Source: DASYVD01 sp050693035 (GTDB lineage: Bacteria; Actinomycetota; UBA4738; CALAEC01). From it: DNA of 41,633 bases. The stretch lies in NCBI GenBank assembly GCA_050693035.1, contig JBOGWB010000054.1, positions 1-41,633 on the forward strand, in the 5' to 3' direction. Under the pieces are notes generated by a model. The model was not told the DNA's origin. It worked only from the letters and a program-made list of their open reading frames with translations, and searched no databases. The position numbers and the translations under genes were made by a program. This document shows, piece by piece, positions 38,145-41,633 of the stretch; within the stretch, counting starts at the first letter, position 1; the number at the start of each line of letters is the position of its first letter.

Positions 38145-39119
38145 ATGCCGAGCGGGGTCGGAGTGGAAATCATCATCGTCGTCGCGCTGCTCGTCGTCCT
38201 GGTCGCTGTGTTCGTGGTGGGGCTGAGGCTGCGCGGGCGACCCGAGGTTTCGGTCGCCGAACCGGCGGTGCCCACCGGACTGGCCGCCAGGATGCGCGAT
38301 CTCTTCAAAGGAGATCGTGTCACCGACGCGGACTGGGAGCGCCTGGAGCGGGCGTTGGTTCAAGCGGACGCGGGCACCAAGGCCGCTCGTGACATCGTCC
38401 GGCGGGTGCGCGATCGGTATGAGCCGGGGAGCGACCCCCAGGACCTTCTGGTCGCCGAGCTGGCAGCGAAATTCGAGGGAGATCCGGGACTCTCCTTGCC
38501 CGGGCCGCTGGCGATCGTGATGGTAGTGGGCGTCAACGGCACCGGGAAGACCACCACCATCGGGAAGCTCGCTCGGCACTTCCGGGAGCGGGGTCGGTCG
38601 GTGGCGCTGGCTCAGAGCGACACCTTCCGCGCCGCCGCAGGGGAGCAGCTCTCCGTTTGGGCGAAGCGAGCGGACGCCGATCTGGTGGCCCAGGAGCGCG
38701 GCGCCGATGCTGCGGCCGTGGCGCACGACGCGGTCGAGGCGGCCCGGGCCCGCAGCCGGGACGTGCTCATCGTCGACACTGCGGGCCGCATCCACACGAA
38801 GCGTCCGCTGATGGACGAGCTGACCAAGGTCCGTCGGGTGTTGGAGAAGGCCGCTGGAAAGCAGCCCGACGAGGTCCTCCTCGTGATCGACGCCACGACC
38901 GGCCAGAACGGCATCGCTCAGGCTCGGCGATTCGTCGAGGCCGTCGGGGTGACCGGGATCGCCCTGACCAAGCTCGACGGGACGGCCAAGGGCGGGATCG
39001 TGGTGGCGATCCGAGAGGAGCTGGGCGTGCCGGTCAAGCTGGTGGGGACGGGCGAAGGCATCGACGATCTCGCCGTATTCGAACCGACGGCCTTCGCCCG
39101 GTCGCTCGTCCGCGGCTAG
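38145..39119 (+). CDS. ftsY: Signal recognition particle receptor FtsY
   Basis: This 324-residue protein has an N-terminal membrane helix (about 8-28, IIIVVALLVVLVAVFVVGLRL) typical of actinobacterial FtsY, and the NG domain. GTPase motifs are VVGVNGTGKTTTIGKLA (P-loop), LAQSDTFRAAAGEQL, VLIVDTAGRIHTKRPLMDEL and ALTKLDGTAKGG. It delivers ribosomes with SRP to the membrane. GTG 38163 is an alternative start. It starts six bases after smc, which is the usual order. Confidence 0.95.
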   Translation: MPSGVGVEIIIVVALLVVLVAVFVVGLRLRGRPEVSVAEPAVPTGLAARMRDLFKGDRVTDADWERLERALVQADAGTKAARDIVRRVRDRYEPGSDPQDLLVAELAAKFEGDPGLSLPGPLAIVMVVGVNGTGKTTTIGKLARHFRERGRSVALAQSDTFRAAAGEQLSVWAKRADADLVAQERGADAAAVAHDAVEAARARSRDVLIVDTAGRIHTKRPLMDELTKVRRVLEKAAGKQPDEVLLVIDATTGQNGIAQARRFVEAVGVTGIALTKLDGTAKGGIVVAIREELGVPVKLVGTGEGIDDLAVFEPTAFARSLVRG

Positions 39120-39135
39120 GGCGTCCCGGAGCTCG

Positions 39136-40944
39136 CTACAGCACAGGATCCGGGGCCGGCCGATAGGGGAGCCGGACGCGGAATACCGTGCCCGCGCCAA
39201 CCTCGGACGACACCCGGATCTCCCCGCCCATCTCCTCCACGATCCGCTTGCTGATGTAGAGCCCCAGTCCGACACCATCCTGTTCTCGGGTCAGCGGATC
39301 GGCCACCTGGTGGAAGCGCTCGAAGATCCGAGACAGCTCTTCGGGAGGAATTCCCATTCCGTGGTCGATGACCGTGAACTCCAGCGCACTCCCCGGGTCG
39401 TCGACCCCCAGGACGACGGGAGCGTCCGACGGAGAGAACTTCACCGCGTTGTCCAGGAGGTTGTGGAGGACCTGCTCCACACGATCGGGATCGAAACGAG
39501 ATGTTATCGAGTGATCCGGGAGCTGGAGCTCGATCCGCCCGGTGCTTTTCTCGAACAGCGACGCAACGCGTTTCAGGAATGGTCCCACGTCGACCTCGCG
39601 TACCTGCAGCTCCAGCCGGCGGGCCTCGATCCGCGACACCACCAGGAGGTCGTTCACCAGTCGGGCCAGACGTTCGCTCTGGGCGTCGATGATGTCCAGG
39701 AAGTCCCGCGCCTCCGTGTGGGTGAGACGGTGGAGCTGGTGGGTCAGCGTCCGAACGAACCCCCGGATCGCCGTGATCGGAGTGCGAAGCTCGTGGCTGG
39801 TGATGGCCACGAACTCCGAGCGCATCCGGTCGAGCTCCTGGAGGCGGCGAACCGTCTCGTCTCTCTCCGCCAGGAGCACGGCTTGAAGGGCGACCAGCGC
39901 CACCTGTCCGGCGAGACGAGTGAAGGACCGGAGAGCGTCCTCATCGAAGGAGTCGGGCTCCCGGGTGTAGGCGGCGATCACCCCGATCACCACACCACCG
40001 ACGTGCATGGGGGCGGCCATGGAGCCCCTGGCCGCCTCGGGCAAGTCCTCGCTTCCCGGATGCGCCTCTACAAGGAGCTCGGCCCGCCCGCTCTCCGCCA
40101 CCCTCCCCGCAAGGCCTTTCCCCAGAGCCCCGATCGTGCCGACGGTGCGTTCGGCGAGGCCTCGGGCCGCTCGGCACCGGATCCGCCCATCCTCGACCAT
40201 GTGGATGGCCAGCCCGTCGTAGTCGAGGTGCCTGGTGATGGCCTCGGCCATGGACTGGAGGGCCTGCTCGGGATCCTGTCCGGTCACTCCCGACAAGACC
40301 GTCTCGTGGAACGCGGCCAGCTCGCGCTGCCCGTCGGCTTCGCGGCCGGCCAGCTCCTCGAAGGCCCGGGCCCGCTGATCAGCTTCCGCCGCCCGGCGAG
40401 CCAACGATCGAGCCATGACTCCCGCCACCAGGGCGATGATGGCCAGCACCCCCACGCGGAACGTTGCCGCCTGGAGCATGAACTCGTACTCCGGCGATAG
40501 CGCGTCGACGTAGGCTTCGCGGGCCACCTCGGAGACGAGGGCCAGCGCGATAGTGGCCACCGCCCCCTGTAGCTGATACCGGATGGCGCCTTCCATCGGA
40601 AGGACGTACATGAGCACCCAGGTGGTGTCGCCCGGGTCGTAGGAGTAGACCCACGCCACTCCCAGCACCACGGCGGCGTCGAGGGCGAAGGCGCCGAGGC
40701 CGATCCGCCGCAGGGCCGTGGGGGCGCTCGTCCGTGACGCCAGCAGGAGGATCACCACGTTCCCCGCGGCGAGCACGATGAGGAGGGCCAGGGTCAGTGG
40801 GACGACGTACTCGGGTTGCGGCTGGGGTGACATGGCGACCTGCCACGTCTGGAACAGGCCGAAGGCCACGCCGAACCACCGGATCCGCGCAAGGCCGAGT
40901 TCCAGCCTGCGCAGTCCGAGCACGGCTTCTTCGTTCTGCGCCAC
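39136..40944 (-). CDS. Membrane sensor histidine kinase with GAF domain
   Basis: This 602-residue protein has a multi-helix membrane region (about residues 22-180, MASE-like), a coiled linker, a GAF domain (about 215-360, HLDYDGLAIHMVEDG and MHVGGVVIGVIAAYT) and kinase domains. The phospho-acceptor is His384 in FVAITSHELRTPITAIRGF, followed by the N box LHNLLDNAVKFSP, the G1 box IDHGMGIPPEEL, and EQDGVGLGLYISKRIVEEMGG. It autophosphorylates and would pass phosphate to a receiver, none of which is adjacent. GTG 40944 is preferred because AGGGGAG precedes it. Confidence 0.88.
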   Translation of the reverse strand: MAQNEEAVLGLRRLELGLARIRWFGVAFGLFQTWQVAMSPQPQPEYVVPLTLALLIVLAAGNVVILLLASRTSAPTALRRIGLGAFALDAAVVLGVAWVYSYDPGDTTWVLMYVLPMEGAIRYQLQGAVATIALALVSEVAREAYVDALSPEYEFMLQAATFRVGVLAIIALVAGVMARSLARRAAEADQRARAFEELAGREADGQRELAAFHETVLSGVTGQDPEQALQSMAEAITRHLDYDGLAIHMVEDGRIRCRAARGLAERTVGTIGALGKGLAGRVAESGRAELLVEAHPGSEDLPEAARGSMAAPMHVGGVVIGVIAAYTREPDSFDEDALRSFTRLAGQVALVALQAVLLAERDETVRRLQELDRMRSEFVAITSHELRTPITAIRGFVRTLTHQLHRLTHTEARDFLDIIDAQSERLARLVNDLLVVSRIEARRLELQVREVDVGPFLKRVASLFEKSTGRIELQLPDHSITSRFDPDRVEQVLHNLLDNAVKFSPSDAPVVLGVDDPGSALEFTVIDHGMGIPPEELSRIFERFHQVADPLTREQDGVGLGLYISKRIVEEMGGEIRVSSEVGAGTVFRVRLPYRPAPDPVL

Positions 40945-41110
40945 CGGCTCCCCTCTGTCGCCGAGAAACTGGGCGGCCTCTGAATACCCCTCGCCGTGAG
41001 CTCGGTAAATAGCCCGATGTGACCACCGGGAGCCCCCACAGATCGAACCATTGTCTCCATGGAGGCGCGTCCGTACCCTACGGACTCGTCTGCCTAAAGG
41101 AGGGAGAGGG

Positions 41111-41633
41111 ATGAGGGGGATGTTTCGGACCATCGGTCGTCACGGCCAGACCATTCTGGTGGCCGCGATCACGGCCGCCGTCGTAGCGGGGGGACCCGCT
41201 GTGGCCCACGTGACCAGCAACTTGAGCCACCTCTGGGGCGCGCCGAACCACATCAAGGCCAAGGTGAAGTCCTACGGTGACAGCCGCTGGGTAAAGAGGA
41301 CGGCCGCGGGGGCCGGTCCGGTCGCGTACGCACACGTGAACTCGGACGGAACCCTCGACGCCGCGAACTCGAAGAACGTCACCGCCACGTCGCTCTACGC
41401 GATCTTGGGGAACTACTACTGCATCGACCTTGCGGTGCCGTACAAGACCATCACCGTTACTCCCGAGGGCATCGACTCTTACATCGCAGTCCCATCCCGG
41501 GGGGACCCCTTCACATCGTGCGGCGGGACGGGGGATGTGACGGTCCAGACGTTCGACGATGCCGGCCCCTGCTGGTTGCGGCCGATCTCCGCCGTCCCGC
41601 GGCTATCGAGCAACTGTTCACGCTGGGGGGGGA
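41111..41633 (+). CDS. Secreted protein, 3' truncated by the window end
   Basis: The frame opens at ATG 41111, after AGGAGGGAGAGGG, and stays open to the window edge (174 complete codons). The N-terminus has basic residues and a hydrophobic core TILVAAITAAVVAGG ending in AVAH, a probable signal peptide. The rest has LSHLWGAPNHIKAKVKSYG followed by beta-strand-like segments (VAYAHVNSDGTLDAANSKNV) and several cysteines. I do not recognise the family. Divergent transcription from the histidine kinase leaves 166 bases of shared promoter region. Confidence 0.75.
   Translation, partial: MRGMFRTIGRHGQTILVAAITAAVVAGGPAVAHVTSNLSHLWGAPNHIKAKVKSYGDSRWVKRTAAGAGPVAYAHVNSDGTLDAANSKNVTATSLYAILGNYYCIDLAVPYKTITVTPEGIDSYIAVPSRGDPFTSCGGTGDVTVQTFDDAGPCWLRPISAVPRLSSNCSRWGG

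Overview
The window is GC-rich, densely packed bacterial chromosome. It most likely comes from an actinobacterium (Actinomycetota) outside the well-studied orders. Three things point there: the gene order recG / rsmD-coaD-DUF177-rpmF-rnc-mutM / acyP-smc-ftsY; two marks of coenzyme F420 metabolism (a CofC/FbiD-type guanylyltransferase and a luciferase-like F420-type oxidoreductase); and frequent GTG and TTG starts. No rRNA is present, so the phylum is an inference from gene content.

Layout. 1-2633: the tail of a receiver-like gene, an ECF sigma factor with a membrane-anchored beta-propeller partner, and a small secreted protein. 2735-7851: a roughly 5.1 kb integrated element bounded by an exact 47-bp direct repeat of the 3' part of a tRNA-Glu gene. 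It carries a truncated tyrosine recombinase, a tightly coupled four-gene operon whose second gene resembles the Abi-alpha/DUF4393 abortive-infection family, a small helix-turn-helix protein, a membrane zinc-ribbon protein and a proteasome-like N-terminal-nucleophile hydrolase. The base composition of the left part is visibly less GC-rich than the flanks. 7806-7955: tRNA-Glu(CTC) and tRNA-Gln(CTG). 8103-18589: housekeeping and metabolic genes (HU, cold-shock-like protein, cofC, acyltransferase, trans-sulfuration enzyme, ddl, small regulators, phosphoribosyltransferase, ATP-type PEP carboxykinase, dodecin, thiL-thiD). 18685-22007: rpmB, a MscS channel, a SpoIID-like wall protein and a thioredoxin-like lipoprotein, all on the minus strand. 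22037-39119: the conserved plus-strand block from recG to ftsY. 39136-41633: a minus-strand histidine kinase and the start of a secreted protein that runs off the window.

The conserved block has been interrupted twice. A GGDEF-EAL protein sits between mutM and acyP. Between acyP and smc lies a lipoprotein gene, a remnant of a second acylphosphatase tail, and a second ECF sigma factor paired with a membrane protein that ends in a Rieske-like domain without its cluster ligands. The mutM product lacks the usual N-terminal catalytic proline.

The best candidates for something undescribed are the Abi-alpha-like operon with the serine-nucleophile proteasome-like enzyme in the tRNA-Glu element, and the sigma factor/dead-Rieske sensor pair. 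Functions given for these are inferences from sequence patterns only.
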